Source: Halobacillus shinanisalinarum
GTDB taxonomy: Bacteria; Bacillota; Bacilli; Bacillales; Halobacillaceae
Assembly: GCF_022919835.1 (NCBI RefSeq)
Contig: NZ_CP095074.1
Location: 4,442,001 to 4,506,000, forward strand
Direction: 5' to 3'
Length of the DNA stretch: 64,000 bases
Below the pieces are notes generated by a model that worked only from the letters and a program-made list of their open reading frames with translations, was not told the DNA's origin and did no database searches. This document shows, piece after piece, positions 9,482-18,760 of this stretch. The translations under genes and the position numbers were made by a program. Positions within the stretch are counted from its first letter, which is position 1, and every line of letters begins with the position of its first letter.

Positions 9482-10419
9482 ATGGATAATCCAAGAATAG
9501 TTGATTCTGCAGCTTCACAGATGATGAATAAGTCTACTGTCCGTGAAACTTCAATGATAGCTGATATCAAAAGCTTAATTAAAGTCGGAATTATAAACTC
9601 CAATTTAATAACAACTTTCACAGGTTTTTGGCTTGCCATGTATTTTACAGGAGCAAGATTTACTGAACACTGGCTGACATTTATTTTGACAATGTTCGGA
9701 ACCGCTTTCCTCATTGCTGGTGGATGTATCATAAATAACTGGTATGATAGAGACATTGATCATTTGATGTCCCGTACAGTTACTCGTCCAACTGTTACAG
9801 GGTCTATTCCATTAAACGTGATCAAATGGATGGGAATTAGTGTCACAAGCCTTGGTTTTCTTATCCTGTTATTCACAACAATCGAAGCCGCATTATTTGG
9901 TGCTTTCGGCTGGTTTGTCTATGTTGTCCTCTACACAATGTGGTCCAAAAGGAAGTACACCATTAACACAGTTATCGGTAGCTTTTCTGGTGCTGTACCG
10001 CCCTAATTGGCTGGGCTGCCATTGAACCAGGACTGCGATTAGAAGCAATAATTTTATTTTTGATCATGTTTATTTGGCAGACACCGCACTTTTTAGCCTT
10101 AGCTATGAGGAAGAAAGAGGACTACAAAGCGGCTGGGATTCCAATGCTGCCTGTTGTACACGGCTTTAAAATGACGAAACGACAAATGGTCGTTTACGTG
10201 GCCTGCCTCCTGCCATTGCCAATTTACTTAGTTTCATTAGGTAGTATATTTTTAAGTGTGGCCTTTACATTGTCTTTTGGATGGTTAATTTTAGGGATGG
10301 CCGGCTTCATAATGAAAGACGATTATAAGTGGGCAAAATGGATGTTTGTTTATTCTTTAAACTATTTGACAATCCTATTCTTAACAATGGTGCTAGTCAC
10401 ATTACCATTTCCTTTTTAA
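9482..10419 (+). CDS. ctaB: Protoheme IX farnesyltransferase (heme O synthase; frameshifted at 10001-10003)
   Basis: Membrane prenyltransferase that adds a farnesyl group to protoheme IX to give heme O, the precursor of heme A for the aa3/caa3 oxidase. Read across one frameshift it has 312 residues with about nine membrane segments. The first Asp-rich site is visible as [12 protein letters not shown] (the N-x3-D-x2-D type). The frame breaks within GAVPP-L-I-G-W: CCC at 10001-10003 should be CCCC, giving a premature TAA. The second half contains [24 protein letters not shown], also conserved. ATG 9482 follows GAAGGAGGG. It is first in the cta operon, as ctaA is missing here. Confidence 0.92.
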
Positions 10420-10423
10420 TGTT

Positions 10424-10445
10424 ACTAGCTTCTAAAGAAGCTAGT
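10424..10445 (+). repeat. Inverted repeat between ctaB and ctaC
   Basis: Perfect 10-bp arms ACTAGCTTCT/AGAAGCTAGT with a 2-base centre and no T-run. It may be an mRNA stability or processing hairpin between the two cta genes rather than a terminator. Confidence 0.5.
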
Positions 10446-10492
10446 TCCAAAATATAAGATTTAATTCACAAGAGAAAGAGAGGTATCACTCA

Positions 10493-11569
10493 ATGAGAGG
10501 TTGGATGCGAAAATTCCGTTCCTTAATCTTGTTCGGTGCATTAACTCTCATCCTATCAGGGTGTGGAGTTGATAACATTAGTGCACTTAAGCCAGAAGGA
10601 TACGGGTCCGATTTAATATTTGATCTTATGATGATCAGTATTGCGATAATGCTTTTTGTATTCGTTATCGTTATGGCGATTTACACGTTTGTACTTATTC
10701 GATATCGTCAAAAAAAGGGGCAGGAAGATTTTATCCCTAAACAAACAGAAGGAAATAAAGCCTTAGAAATAATTTGGACAGTTATCCCAATTATTTTACT
10801 TCTAGTACTGGCTGTTCCGACTGTTCAGGCGACTTTTGATTTAGCAGACAAATCTGGTCAAACTGATGAAGATGCTTTGACTATTGAAGTAACTGGAAAT
10901 CAATACTGGTGGCATTTTAATTATGCTGGTCAAGAAATATCTACAAGCCAGGATCTTTATATACCAACTGGCGAACGCGTATACTTAGACATGAAATCGA
11001 GTGATGTGATTCACTCATTCTGGGTTCCGTCGATAGCTGGGAAGATGGATACTAACCCAGGGGAGAACGTTAACACAATGTACTTAGAAGCCTATGAAGA
11101 GGGCGTATACTGGGGACAGTGTGCTGAACTTTGCGGGCCTTCCCACTCATTAATGGACTTCAAAGTAATAGCAGTAAGTCCAGAGAAATTTGATCAGTGG
11201 AAAGAAGACATGCAAAATATCGATCCTGAGGCACAACCTGAAACGGCCTCTGCTCAAGAAGGTCAAGAATTGTTCCAAAACAACTGTATGAGCTGTCATG
11301 CGATTGGAAGCGCGGCCGCAGGTGTAGGTCCTAATTTAAGTAATTTTGGCAACCGTACGATGATTGCAGGCATTCTTGATCCAACAAAAGAAAATTTAGT
11401 GGATTGGATTACTAATCCAGACGAAATTAAGCCTGGCAACCAAATGCCGGCAGACTTAGTTTCGGAAGAGGAAGCAAGTAAAATCGCAGATTATCTTCTG
11501 CAATTAGACCATTCTGAAGTTACTCCTGAATCTGCAGGTGGAAATAGTAACGAAGGTAACAACGAATAA
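10493..11569 (+). CDS. ctaC: Cytochrome c oxidase subunit II (caa3 type)
   Basis: 358-residue lipoprotein subunit that accepts electrons. The signal peptide ends in L-S-G-C (Cys24), giving a lipid anchor. Two membrane helices follow (about residues 42-68 and 92-114). The extracellular CuA domain has CAELCGPSHSLM near residue 210, with both Cys, the His and the Met copper ligands. A C-terminal cytochrome c domain carries the heme-binding C265-M-S-C-H269 motif, which defines the caa3 type. The acidic Glu/Asn-rich tail is dispensable. ATG 10493 follows GAGAGG. Second gene of the cta operon. Confidence 0.95.
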   Translation: MRGWMRKFRSLILFGALTLILSGCGVDNISALKPEGYGSDLIFDLMMISIAIMLFVFVIVMAIYTFVLIRYRQKKGQEDFIPKQTEGNKALEIIWTVIPIILLLVLAVPTVQATFDLADKSGQTDEDALTIEVTGNQYWWHFNYAGQEISTSQDLYIPTGERVYLDMKSSDVIHSFWVPSIAGKMDTNPGENVNTMYLEAYEEGVYWGQCAELCGPSHSLMDFKVIAVSPEKFDQWKEDMQNIDPEAQPETASAQEGQELFQNNCMSCHAIGSAAAGVGPNLSNFGNRTMIAGILDPTKENLVDWITNPDEIKPGNQMPADLVSEEEASKIADYLLQLDHSEVTPESAGGNSNEGNNE

Positions 11570-11612
11570 TGATTTTAAATGGTGAGATAGAGGTTTTAAG
11601 GGAGGTTAAAGC

Positions 11613-13466
11613 GTGAGTACTGCTGTTGCACAAAATCGTGGGCTCGGCGCTGCTATTTGGGATTACTTAACTACGGTAGACCATAAAAAGATTGCACATC
11701 TTTACTTGGCCTCAGGTGGTTTTTTCTTCCTAATCGGTGGGCTTGAAGCGATGATAATTCGGATTCAGCTTATGAAACCTGGTAATGATTTCATATCTGC
11801 TGGACTATATAATGAAATGATAACAATGCATGGGACAACAATGATTTTCTTAGCAGCCATGCCGATTATATTTGCTTTAATGAATGCTGTTGTTCCATTA
11901 CAAATTGGAGCGCGAGATGTAGCGTTTCCATTTTTGAACTCACTTGGTTTTTGGTTGTTTTTATTTGGTGGGATTATACTTAACGTTTCCTGGTTTACTG
12001 GAGCTCCAGATGCTGGCTGGACCAACTATGCACCGCTCTCGACGACCTCGCCAGGTCATGGTGTAGATTACTATGTGATGGGGCTTCAAATATCTGGGGC
12101 GGGGACGCTAATAGGTGGGATCAACTTTCTTGTGACGATCGTTAACATGCGTGCCCCGGGTATGACATTTATGCGCATGCCACTGTTCACATGGACAGTA
12201 TTTGTAACAAGTACACTTATCTTATTTGCATTTCCAGCGCTAACTGTCGGGCTTTTCCTAATGATGTTTGACCGCATGTTTGGTTCTGCATTCTTCGACA
12301 TAGCCCTAGGCGGTAATGCTGTTATTTGGGAGCACTTATTCTGGATCTTTGGCCACCCGGAAGTATATATTTTAATTCTTCCGGCATTTGGAGCATTTAG
12401 TGAAATTTTCTCTACATTCTCTAAAAAACGTTTATTCGGATATTCTGCCATGGTATTTGCAACTGTATTGATTGGTTTCTTAGGGTTCATGGTATGGGCA
12501 CACCACATGTTTACCGTTGGACTAGGTCCAATTGCTAACTCAATCTTTGCTGTAGCAACAATGGCTATTGCCGTTCCTACTGGTATTAAAATTTTCAACT
12601 GGATGTTTACGATGTGGGGCGGAAGTATTCGCATGACAACATCCATGCTATGGTCGGTAGCGTTCATTCCTACTTTTACTATTGGTGGTATGACAGGTGT
12701 TATGCTTGCTGCTGCAGCAGCTGACTATCAATATCACGATACGTATTTCGTAGTCGCACACTTCCACTACGTAATTGTAGGTGGTTTAGTCTTTGGAATC
12801 TTTGCTGCTCTGCACTACTGGTGGCCAAAAATGTTCGGTAGAGTGCTAAGTGAAAAATTAGGTAAATGGACATTCTGGCTATTCTTCATTGGTTTCCATC
12901 TGACATTCTTTATTCAGCATTTCTTAGGCTTAATGGGGATGCCGCGCCGTTATTGGACGTTCCAAGATGGTCAAGGGCTTAATACAGGAAACCTAATTAG
13001 TACAGCTGGTGCCTTCTTAATGGCCATTGGTACGATCATTTTCCTTATTAATGTGATCTACGTTGCCGTAAAAGGAAAGCAAGCAAGTGGAGATCCTTGG
13101 GATGGACGCACGTTAGAGTGGTCAATTCCATCACCGCCACCACACTATAATTTTAAACAAACCCCGCTCGTTCGCGGACTTGATCCATTATGGGTGGAAA
13201 AAAGTGAAGGCAAAAAGGGCATGACGCCAGCTGAACCACTTGGTGATATTCATATGCCGAATCCATCCATTCTGCCATTCATGATGTCGTTAGGTCTGTT
13301 TATAGCAGGATTTGGGTTTATCTATCAAGTTGACAATAAAGTGTGGCTGGCTCTCGTGTTTATTGGAATGGGGATTACATTTGGATCGATGCTTACACGT
13401 TCATTGAAAGATGACATTGGACACCATATCCATAAGGAAGATCTTGAGAAGGGGGCTGGCGAATAA
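11613..13466 (+). CDS. ctaD: Cytochrome c oxidase subunit I
   Basis: 617-residue catalytic subunit of the proton-pumping heme-copper oxidase, with 12-14 membrane helices. Ligand motifs are intact: the low-spin heme His in MITMHGTTMIF, the HPEVYILILP motif with the Cu(B) His cross-linked to Tyr, and HDTYFVVAHFHYV with further heme ligands. GTG 11613 is the start, after GGGAGGTTAAAGC. The stop overlaps the ctaE start by one base, so translation is coupled. A 193-codon open frame on the other strand is a shadow. Confidence 0.96.
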   Translation: MSTAVAQNRGLGAAIWDYLTTVDHKKIAHLYLASGGFFFLIGGLEAMIIRIQLMKPGNDFISAGLYNEMITMHGTTMIFLAAMPIIFALMNAVVPLQIGARDVAFPFLNSLGFWLFLFGGIILNVSWFTGAPDAGWTNYAPLSTTSPGHGVDYYVMGLQISGAGTLIGGINFLVTIVNMRAPGMTFMRMPLFTWTVFVTSTLILFAFPALTVGLFLMMFDRMFGSAFFDIALGGNAVIWEHLFWIFGHPEVYILILPAFGAFSEIFSTFSKKRLFGYSAMVFATVLIGFLGFMVWAHHMFTVGLGPIANSIFAVATMAIAVPTGIKIFNWMFTMWGGSIRMTTSMLWSVAFIPTFTIGGMTGVMLAAAAADYQYHDTYFVVAHFHYVIVGGLVFGIFAALHYWWPKMFGRVLSEKLGKWTFWLFFIGFHLTFFIQHFLGLMGMPRRYWTFQDGQGLNTGNLISTAGAFLMAIGTIIFLINVIYVAVKGKQASGDPWDGRTLEWSIPSPPPHYNFKQTPLVRGLDPLWVEKSEGKKGMTPAEPLGDIHMPNPSILPFMMSLGLFIAGFGFIYQVDNKVWLALVFIGMGITFGSMLTRSLKDDIGHHIHKEDLEKGAGE

Positions 13467-14089
13467 TGAGTAATGAGGATGTATTGAATCCTAAACAAAT
13501 GCCACATGAGCCGGAAAAAGCCACCCTTGAAGGAAAAAATAAATTTATTGGCTTTTGGTTCTTTCTAGGCGGTGAAACCGTACTGTTTGCAAGTTTATTT
13601 GGTACGTATCTTGCATTAAATGGTTCAACAATGGGGGAGAATACTCCCGAGCACTTATTTGGCTTAGAGCTAGTGTTCATAATGACGATGCTCCTGCTTA
13701 CGAGTTCTCTAACAAGTGTGTATGCCATGTACCACATGAAAAATAACGACTTTGGTAAAATGCAGCTATGGCTCGGGATTACAGTATTATTAGGCTTAGC
13801 GTTCTTGGGTTGTGAAATTTATGAGTTCATGCATTATGTACATGAATATGAATTTACATTTCAATCTTCAGCCTTTGGGTCTGCTTTCTATACTTTAGTT
13901 GGCTTCCACGGTGGCCACGTCCTATTTGGGTTATCTTGGTTTACTGCACTAATGATCCGAAATTCAAAACGTGGACTTAATCTTTACAACGCGCCAAAGT
14001 TTTATATTGCCAGTCTTTATTGGCACTTTATTGATGTTGTTTGGGTTTTTATCTTTACTGTCGTATATCTGATGGGAAAGGTGGGTTAA
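13466..14089 (+). CDS. ctaE: Cytochrome c oxidase subunit III
   Basis: 207-residue membrane protein with five hydrophobic segments; the FHGGHVLFGL and WHFIDVVWVFIF motifs identify oxidase subunit III. It stabilises subunit I. The start ATG overlaps the ctaD stop, and a GAGAAGGGGG ribosome site lies inside ctaD. Confidence 0.95.
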   Translation: MSNEDVLNPKQMPHEPEKATLEGKNKFIGFWFFLGGETVLFASLFGTYLALNGSTMGENTPEHLFGLELVFIMTMLLLTSSLTSVYAMYHMKNNDFGKMQLWLGITVLLGLAFLGCEIYEFMHYVHEYEFTFQSSAFGSAFYTLVGFHGGHVLFGLSWFTALMIRNSKRGLNLYNAPKFYIASLYWHFIDVVWVFIFTVVYLMGKVG

Positions 14090-14092
14090 ACG

Positions 14093-14416
14093 ATGGCAAA
14101 TCACTCAAAATCGCCTAGTCAACAAATGGACTTTGAGAAGAAGCAGAATAAAGAAGAAATGAAACAGCAACTCATAAGTTTCATTATGATGATTCTGTTC
14201 ACGTTCGTTGCTTTTGGTATGGTTCTGTTGGAAGTTAACTCGTATTTCCTTATTCCTACACTGCTGTTATTAGCTGTGGTACAGGTGCTTTTCCAGTTAT
14301 ACTATTTTATGCACATGAAGAATAAAGGACATGATATGGTTGCTGTCATGATGTATAGTGGCATTGGTGTTGCAACGTTAACGATTATTACTTTTACCAC
14401 TATTATTTGGTGGTGA
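14093..14416 (+). CDS. ctaF: Cytochrome c oxidase subunit IV
   Basis: 107-residue protein with a charged N-terminal part (to about residue 25) and three membrane helices, of the bacterial subunit IV type (YFMHMKNKGHDMVAVMMYSG). It begins three bases after ctaE and ends at a strong terminator, so ctaBCDEF form one transcript. Confidence 0.92.
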   Translation: MANHSKSPSQQMDFEKKQNKEEMKQQLISFIMMILFTFVAFGMVLLEVNSYFLIPTLLLLAVVQVLFQLYYFMHMKNKGHDMVAVMMYSGIGVATLTIITFTTIIWW

Positions 14417-14420
14417 ATGA

Positions 14421-14450
14421 AAAAAGACCGGATCTTCCGGTCTTTTTCTT
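14421..14450 (+). terminator. Terminator after ctaF
   Basis: Stem AAAAGACCGGA/TCCGGTCTTTT with T5. Confidence 0.9.
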
Positions 14451-14455
14451 ATGTA

Positions 14456-14513
14456 TGGGAGGTGAAAAAAAGGAAGAATTTCCTTATCCCTTGTTACATC
14501 TCCCAAAATGTGT
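14456..14513 (+). repeat. Hairpin between ctaF and ctaG
   Basis: Outer arms TGGGAG/CTCCCA with an inner GGAA/TTCC hairpin. It has no T-run. It may sit in the ctaG leader or be a relic; role unknown. Confidence 0.3.
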
Positions 14514-14651
14514 GCTTACACCTTTCTTTACGTTCAGTTATGTCTAAATTATGAACAATAAAAAAGATAGCTGACAAGGCTCGTGTTTTAGGCGAAAGTT
14601 AGATAAAATGGAAGAGTATCAAGTATATACTTAATCTGAGGTGAGACACCT

Positions 14652-15551
14652 ATGTGGTTAGAACTTCAAATATTCGGGTTTCGAGCTCTGTGGAGTCCCT
14701 ATTATTTGTTATTTGTTTTAATACTTTCTATCGTTTACTTTATAATCACTGGTCCAAAACGGATGCAAGGCGAATCAAAGCCTAGCACTTTTCAACAGGT
14801 TATGTTTTATAGTGGCATGGTGCTGTTATACATTATTAAAGGGTCTCCAATAGACTTGATGGCCCATATCATGTTTTCAGCTCATATGATTCAGATGGCT
14901 TTATATTACTTACTATTCCCACTCCTTGTGATTAAGGGGGTTCCTGTTTGGATTTGGAAAAAGGTCTTTGATGTTCCAGTACTATCTCCCGCTTTACGAC
15001 TTTTAACAAGGCCATTGATATCTCTGTTAATATTTAATGGATTGTTTTCCATTTATCATATGCCACAAATATTCGATTACGCTAAATCCAGTGAAATTGC
15101 CCACGCGGTGATTACTACTGTCATCCTGTTTACTGCCTTTTGTATGTGGTGGGCTGTCTATTCTCCTATTGAAGAAACAGATCGAATGAGCCCGATTCTA
15201 AAAATTGGCTTTATTTTCGCTAACGGAGTATTAATTACGCCTGCCTGCGGGTTAATCATTTTCTCGGGAACACCGCTCTATGACACTTATTCACAATCAG
15301 GTGCCTGGCTCCAAGCGATGAGTTTATGTGTACCAACAGATGTACTTGCCGGTCTGTCAAACCAATTAAGTGGTCCCGAATATTTTACGTCCATGCCGCT
15401 ACTCAATGATCAGCAGCTTGGCGGAATCATTATGAAGGTTACACAAGAGATTATTTTTGGCGTCATTATTGCCCATATCTTTTTCAGCTGGTTTAATCGT
15501 GAAAGAGATACAATTGATCCATTGCCAGCCCATGTCCAAACAGATACATGA
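14652..15551 (+). CDS. ctaG: Cytochrome c oxidase assembly factor CtaG
   Basis: 299-residue polytopic membrane protein of the CtaG_Bacillus family, with about seven helices. Conserved histidines in FSAHMIQMALYYLL and a later SIYHMPQIFDY may bind copper. In B. subtilis CtaG is needed for caa3 oxidase assembly. ATG 14652 follows GAGGTGAGACACCT. It is separated from ctaF by a terminator and so probably has its own promoter. Confidence 0.92.
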   Translation: MWLELQIFGFRALWSPYYLLFVLILSIVYFIITGPKRMQGESKPSTFQQVMFYSGMVLLYIIKGSPIDLMAHIMFSAHMIQMALYYLLFPLLVIKGVPVWIWKKVFDVPVLSPALRLLTRPLISLLIFNGLFSIYHMPQIFDYAKSSEIAHAVITTVILFTAFCMWWAVYSPIEETDRMSPILKIGFIFANGVLITPACGLIIFSGTPLYDTYSQSGAWLQAMSLCVPTDVLAGLSNQLSGPEYFTSMPLLNDQQLGGIIMKVTQEIIFGVIIAHIFFSWFNRERDTIDPLPAHVQTDT

Positions 15552-15571
15552 TGACGGGAGGAGTCTTACAT

Positions 15572-15613
15572 ATGATGGGCTTCTTCTATCCTGTCTTTAG
15601 AGATTTACTGTAA
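15572..15613 (+). CDS. 13-codon micro-ORF with strong ribosome site
   Basis: MMGFFYPVFRDLL, preceded by GGGAGGAG (15556-15563) with 8-base spacing. Its TAA stop runs directly into the AAGGAG ribosome site of the next gene. It could be a hydrophobic micro-protein, a leader that couples translation of the ctaM-like gene to ctaG, or chance. I know of no described counterpart. The ribosome site is better than many genes here have. Confidence 0.4.
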   Translation: MMGFFYPVFRDLL

Positions 15614-15626
15614 AAGGAGAAAGCAC

Positions 15627-16082
15627 ATGCCATTATTACCAACATTAAGTACGTTTTTCATTGTACTAAGTGCCATTTTAGTAGCTATTGGGTGGCGATT
15701 AATTTCTATAAATAGGCCTAAGGCACACAGGGCTACGATGATTGCCGCCTCTATTAGTGCATTACTATTTTTTATTATTTATGTCAGTCGAACGATCTTT
15801 GTGGGAAATACCAGCTTTGGCGGCCCAGATGATATAAAAATTTTCTATACGATCTTTCTAATTTTTCATATTATCTTGGCAACTGTAGGAGCAGTATTTG
15901 GTATCGTTTCGCTAACGTTAGGTTTCAAGCGGAAAATTCCTAAGCATCGCAAAGTCGGGCCAATAACGAGTATCATTTGGTTCTCTACTGCCGTTACCGG
16001 TGTTATGGTATACCTTCTGTTATATATTATTTATGATGGCGGCACGACGACTAGTATGCTAAAAGCTATTTTTGGTTTATAA
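15627..16082 (+). CDS. ctaM: DUF420 membrane protein, CtaM/YozB type
   Basis: 151-residue protein with four membrane segments. Conserved histidines lie in NRPKAHRATM, FHIILATVG and PKHRKVG. The DUF420 family includes YozB of B. subtilis and CtaM of Staphylococcus aureus, the latter reported to be required for aa3-type oxidase activity, probably in heme or copper handling. Its position directly after ctaG supports that role. ATG 15627 follows AAAAGGAG. Symbol assigned by analogy with S. aureus. Confidence 0.8.
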   Translation: MPLLPTLSTFFIVLSAILVAIGWRLISINRPKAHRATMIAASISALLFFIIYVSRTIFVGNTSFGGPDDIKIFYTIFLIFHIILATVGAVFGIVSLTLGFKRKIPKHRKVGPITSIIWFSTAVTGVMVYLLLYIIYDGGTTTSMLKAIFGL

Positions 16083-16133
16083 GAACAAAAGCGCTGTGGT
16101 TTGATAAAGGACGGTCAACTTGCTGCTATAAAG

Positions 16134-16172
16134 AAGCAATTAGATTATATTGTAATCTAATTGCTTTTTTTA
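16134..16172 (+). terminator. Terminator after ctaM
   Basis: Long stem AAGCAATTAGATTA/TAATCTAATTGCTT with T7. MITE copy 3 is inserted a few bases downstream. Confidence 0.88.
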
Positions 16173-16182
16173 TAATCTATAA

Positions 16183-16345
16183 GAGGATGTTAAAAAAGTC
16201 ACCAAATGATTAACGGCGAATTTCTTTGATGCTCGGTATTCCGGTCCTCACGTAGGAAAGACATACACTGTGGTCCTCAAAACGTTCGCGCCCCGATCTT
16301 CTTGCGATGCAGGACGTTCTTATCGTCAACTTTTTAAACACACAC
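16183..16345 (+). mobile_element. MITE copy 3 (163 bp)
   Basis: GAGGATGTTAAAAAAGTCA ... AACTTTTTAAACACACAC, flanked by 5-bp direct repeats TATAA (16178-16182, 16346-16350). Both terminal TTCAAA words have changed to TTAAA, at mirror positions. It lies directly downstream of the ctaM terminator and 50 bases before the acetyltransferase gene. Confidence 0.88.
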
Positions 16346-16398
16346 TATAAGAAAAGAGTTACACAAATTCTTAATTAACTGAAGAGGAGTGATGTTAG

Positions 16399-16938
16399 AT
16401 GGAATTTTCGACGAGGCGTATAAGATTTATCCCCATCTCGATTGATTTAGCACAATTGATTATAAAAAATCCTCTCGATTTTTTTCATGCTTTTCACTTG
16501 CCGTGGGACAAGAACTGGCCGCACGATGGTTTAAAAGCAATCTTACCCCTCTACATTGAAATGCTAGAAGAAGACCAAGATGTGTTGGGCTACGGTCCTT
16601 GGGTGATGATTGATCGTAATGTAGAAGAGATTCTTGGTGATATTGGATTCAAAGGGAAGAGAGAAGATGGGGTACTTGAGATTGGTTACCAGATTGTTAC
16701 CTCAAAACGTAATCAAGGTCTTGCTACAGAGGCTGTAAAGGCAATGTGTGATTGGGCTTTTCAACAACCAGGTATTACAGGCGTAGAGGCTGAATGTGAC
16801 GAAAGAAATATTCCCTCACAAAAAGTGCTTATCAATAGTGGATTCGCTCAGACCACCAGAAAAGGGAATATCATTTTTTTAAAAAAAGAAAAATTCATTC
16901 ATGATAAGGAAAAGAGTTCCTCTAGAAAACAACAATAA
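16399..16938 (+). CDS. GNAT-family N-acetyltransferase
   Basis: 179-residue cytoplasmic enzyme of the RimJ/RimL-like GNAT group that transfers acetyl from acetyl-CoA to an amine; substrate unknown. The N-terminal STRRIRFIPIS start, DIGFKGKREDGVLEIGYQI strand pair, acetyl-CoA loop RNQGLATEAV (R/Q-x2-G-x-A, about residues 109-118) and the NIPSQKVLINSGF helix are visible. ATG 16399 follows AGAGGAGTG. It is a single gene between MITE copy 3 and a terminator, not part of the usual B. subtilis order, so it may be a later insertion. Confidence 0.85.
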   Translation: MEFSTRRIRFIPISIDLAQLIIKNPLDFFHAFHLPWDKNWPHDGLKAILPLYIEMLEEDQDVLGYGPWVMIDRNVEEILGDIGFKGKREDGVLEIGYQIVTSKRNQGLATEAVKAMCDWAFQQPGITGVEAECDERNIPSQKVLINSGFAQTTRKGNIIFLKKEKFIHDKEKSSSRKQQ

Positions 16939-16978
16939 AAATCCTGAATGTCAAATTCAATGACATTCGGGATTTTTT
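16937..16978 (+). terminator. Terminator after the acetyltransferase gene
   Basis: Stem AAATCCTGAATGTCA/TGACATTCGGGATTT (one mismatch) with T6. Confidence 0.88.
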
Positions 16979-17020
16979 AGAAAATGTCAATAGAGATCTA
17001 AGTGCTTAAATCATTGTTTG

Positions 17021-18079
17021 TTATATCTTTAGGTTCCACTTAATTATACCCGCTTCTTTAGCCGAGTTAAAAGCAATCAGTGTAAGCGGACCGAGGATAA
17101 AGCCCATTAATCCGATTAACTGTAAGCCTAGATACATTGCGATTAATGTGGCAAGCGGAGATAACCCAATGTGACTCCCCATCACTTTGGGTTCCACGGT
17201 TCTACGAATAGCTAACAGTATAATAGCCAGTATAGCAAGCTTCGTACCTAAGGTGATATCGCCAGTGATAAACATGTACAAAGACCACGGACCTAATATG
17301 GCAATCGATCCAATGATTGGTATAAAGTCAATGACCCAAATGATCAGAGACATTACAATAGCTACTTCTGGAGCAATCAATAAAAGTCCAATCAGAGAGA
17401 CGATAAATACAATAATACTGACTAAAAATTGTGCTTTTAAAAAACCGAAAACTACATAAGATAATCGGGCATTCATGAATTTAACCTTCTCTGATGTCGC
17501 TTCGGTCAATTGATTATGCATCTTCTCTCTCAATCGAGGCATATCTAACATAAACAGGAATAAAGCAATAAGGTAAACAAGGAAACTTACGAGATATTCA
17601 GGGATCTTTGCGGCAATGACAGCAATGTTGCCAAGCTGCAGTTTCTGTGAGATCGCCTGTGTTGTCGCATCTAGGGTGCTCAGTAGTTCGCTAGTTACTT
17701 TATCAACAAATTCCGGTGGCATATTTTGTGTGAAACTATCCAGGTTATTTTCCCAATTTATAAAAACATTATTGATTTGATTAATATAAGTGGGTGCATT
17801 ATCTGCAAGTTGAACGATCTGTGTAATGGCCCCGGTGACTGCATATGCACCTAACAAGCTAATTAATAGCAGAAATAAGAGGAAGACGATCGTAACCGAC
17901 ATTTTCCTATTAATTCGAAATCGAAATTGAATCCATCGCACAGAAGAATTTAAAAATAAAGCGGTAACCAGTGCTATTATGAGCGGAACTGATATCGGCA
18001 AAATGAAATACCCTGCTATAATTAAAAGTAAAGCGAGTAGGATGAGGGTCCATTGACGTTTAGTAAGATAGCGGAACAA
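17021..18079 (-). CDS. AI-2E/YdbI-family transporter (UPF0118)
   Basis: 352-residue protein with about eight membrane helices, a central soluble part (about residues 85-155), and the family-typical IIWVIDFIPIIGS and VEPKVMGSHIGLSPLA motifs in the second half. The family includes the E. coli AI-2 exporter TqsA and Na+/H+ antiporter-like members of halophiles, so the substrate cannot be told. Start TTG 18079 follows GAAGGGAG. Not in this place in B. subtilis. Confidence 0.85.
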   Translation of the reverse strand: MFRYLTKRQWTLILLALLLIIAGYFILPISVPLIIALVTALFLNSSVRWIQFRFRINRKMSVTIVFLLFLLLISLLGAYAVTGAITQIVQLADNAPTYINQINNVFINWENNLDSFTQNMPPEFVDKVTSELLSTLDATTQAISQKLQLGNIAVIAAKIPEYLVSFLVYLIALFLFMLDMPRLREKMHNQLTEATSEKVKFMNARLSYVVFGFLKAQFLVSIIVFIVSLIGLLLIAPEVAIVMSLIIWVIDFIPIIGSIAILGPWSLYMFITGDITLGTKLAILAIILLAIRRTVEPKVMGSHIGLSPLATLIAMYLGLQLIGLMGFILGPLTLIAFNSAKEAGIIKWNLKI

Positions 18080-18123
18080 TTTATCACGTTACTCCCTTCT
18101 TAGCCATTAAAAGTATGTAATTG

Positions 18124-18157
18124 AAAAGAGCCGCACCAGAGCGGTGTGCGACTCTTG
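18124..18157 (-). terminator. Terminator of the yugN-like gene
   Basis: Read leftwards: AAGAGTCGCAC/GTGCGGCTCTT stem then TTTTC, directly after the yugN-like gene. Confidence 0.7.
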
Positions 18158-18182
18158 AATCATTTGGTTTTTCTGGTCTTTA

Positions 18183-18551
18183 TTATGATTTATGATGTCC
18201 TTTGACTTGTTCTTGTATTTTTTTAACTGCACTAGTTGCTTTATCAATCATACTTGAAGAGAAACCTTCTTGTTCGCCGTATTCAACGCCGTGCGGATAA
18301 TGATGTTTACCTAATAGAGGGGTTACCAGTTGGATGACAGCATTCCCTTTATCTACATCGCCCTCAATAGCATACCCTTGGATACGGATATAATAAGTAA
18401 TGTTCTTCTCTGGAGAGTTCACTTTGTAATCGTAGCTTACTCGTTCATAATCCCATGATCCAGCTAAAATAAATCCATTACTTTCCATGATCATAGTAAG
18501 CGGCTCTACATCAATGAGCAGGCCATCGATTCCTGTACCTTCCAATTTCAT
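18183..18551 (-). CDS. YugN-like protein
   Basis: 122-residue soluble protein beginning MKLEGTGIDGLLIDVEPL, with AGSWDYERVSYDYKV in the middle and VTPLLGKHHYPHGVEYGE later, as in the YugN-like family of Bacillales; function unknown. The ATG at 18551 follows GAGGTG by six bases. It has its own terminator and lies upstream of the permease gene on the same strand. Confidence 0.75.
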   Translation of the reverse strand: MKLEGTGIDGLLIDVEPLTMIMESNGFILAGSWDYERVSYDYKVNSPEKNITYYIRIQGYAIEGDVDKGNAVIQLVTPLLGKHHYPHGVEYGEQEGFSSSMIDKATSAVKKIQEQVKGHHKS

Positions 18552-18760
18552 TGCATACACCTCACAAATTTTATGTAACTTTTATAAGTTTAGTATGAGA
18601 AAGAATAAGTTACCATTGGTCATCACTAATGACATCCTTTACTTTACATACTTTACTGACAGTGACTTAATTATACTATAAATTGCATAGCCGTGCATGT
18701 AATAAATTTAAGAAATCGGGAACAATACATACAGACAGCTGATTTTTAAGGAGGATATTC

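Noticed and set aside
10424..10445. Intrinsic terminator between ctaB and ctaC
   Set aside because: The palindrome is perfect but lacks a T-run; kept only as an inverted repeat.
12086..12667. 193-codon open frame on the reverse strand of ctaD
   Set aside because: Pure shadow of a strongly conserved gene; low-complexity composition and no ribosome site.
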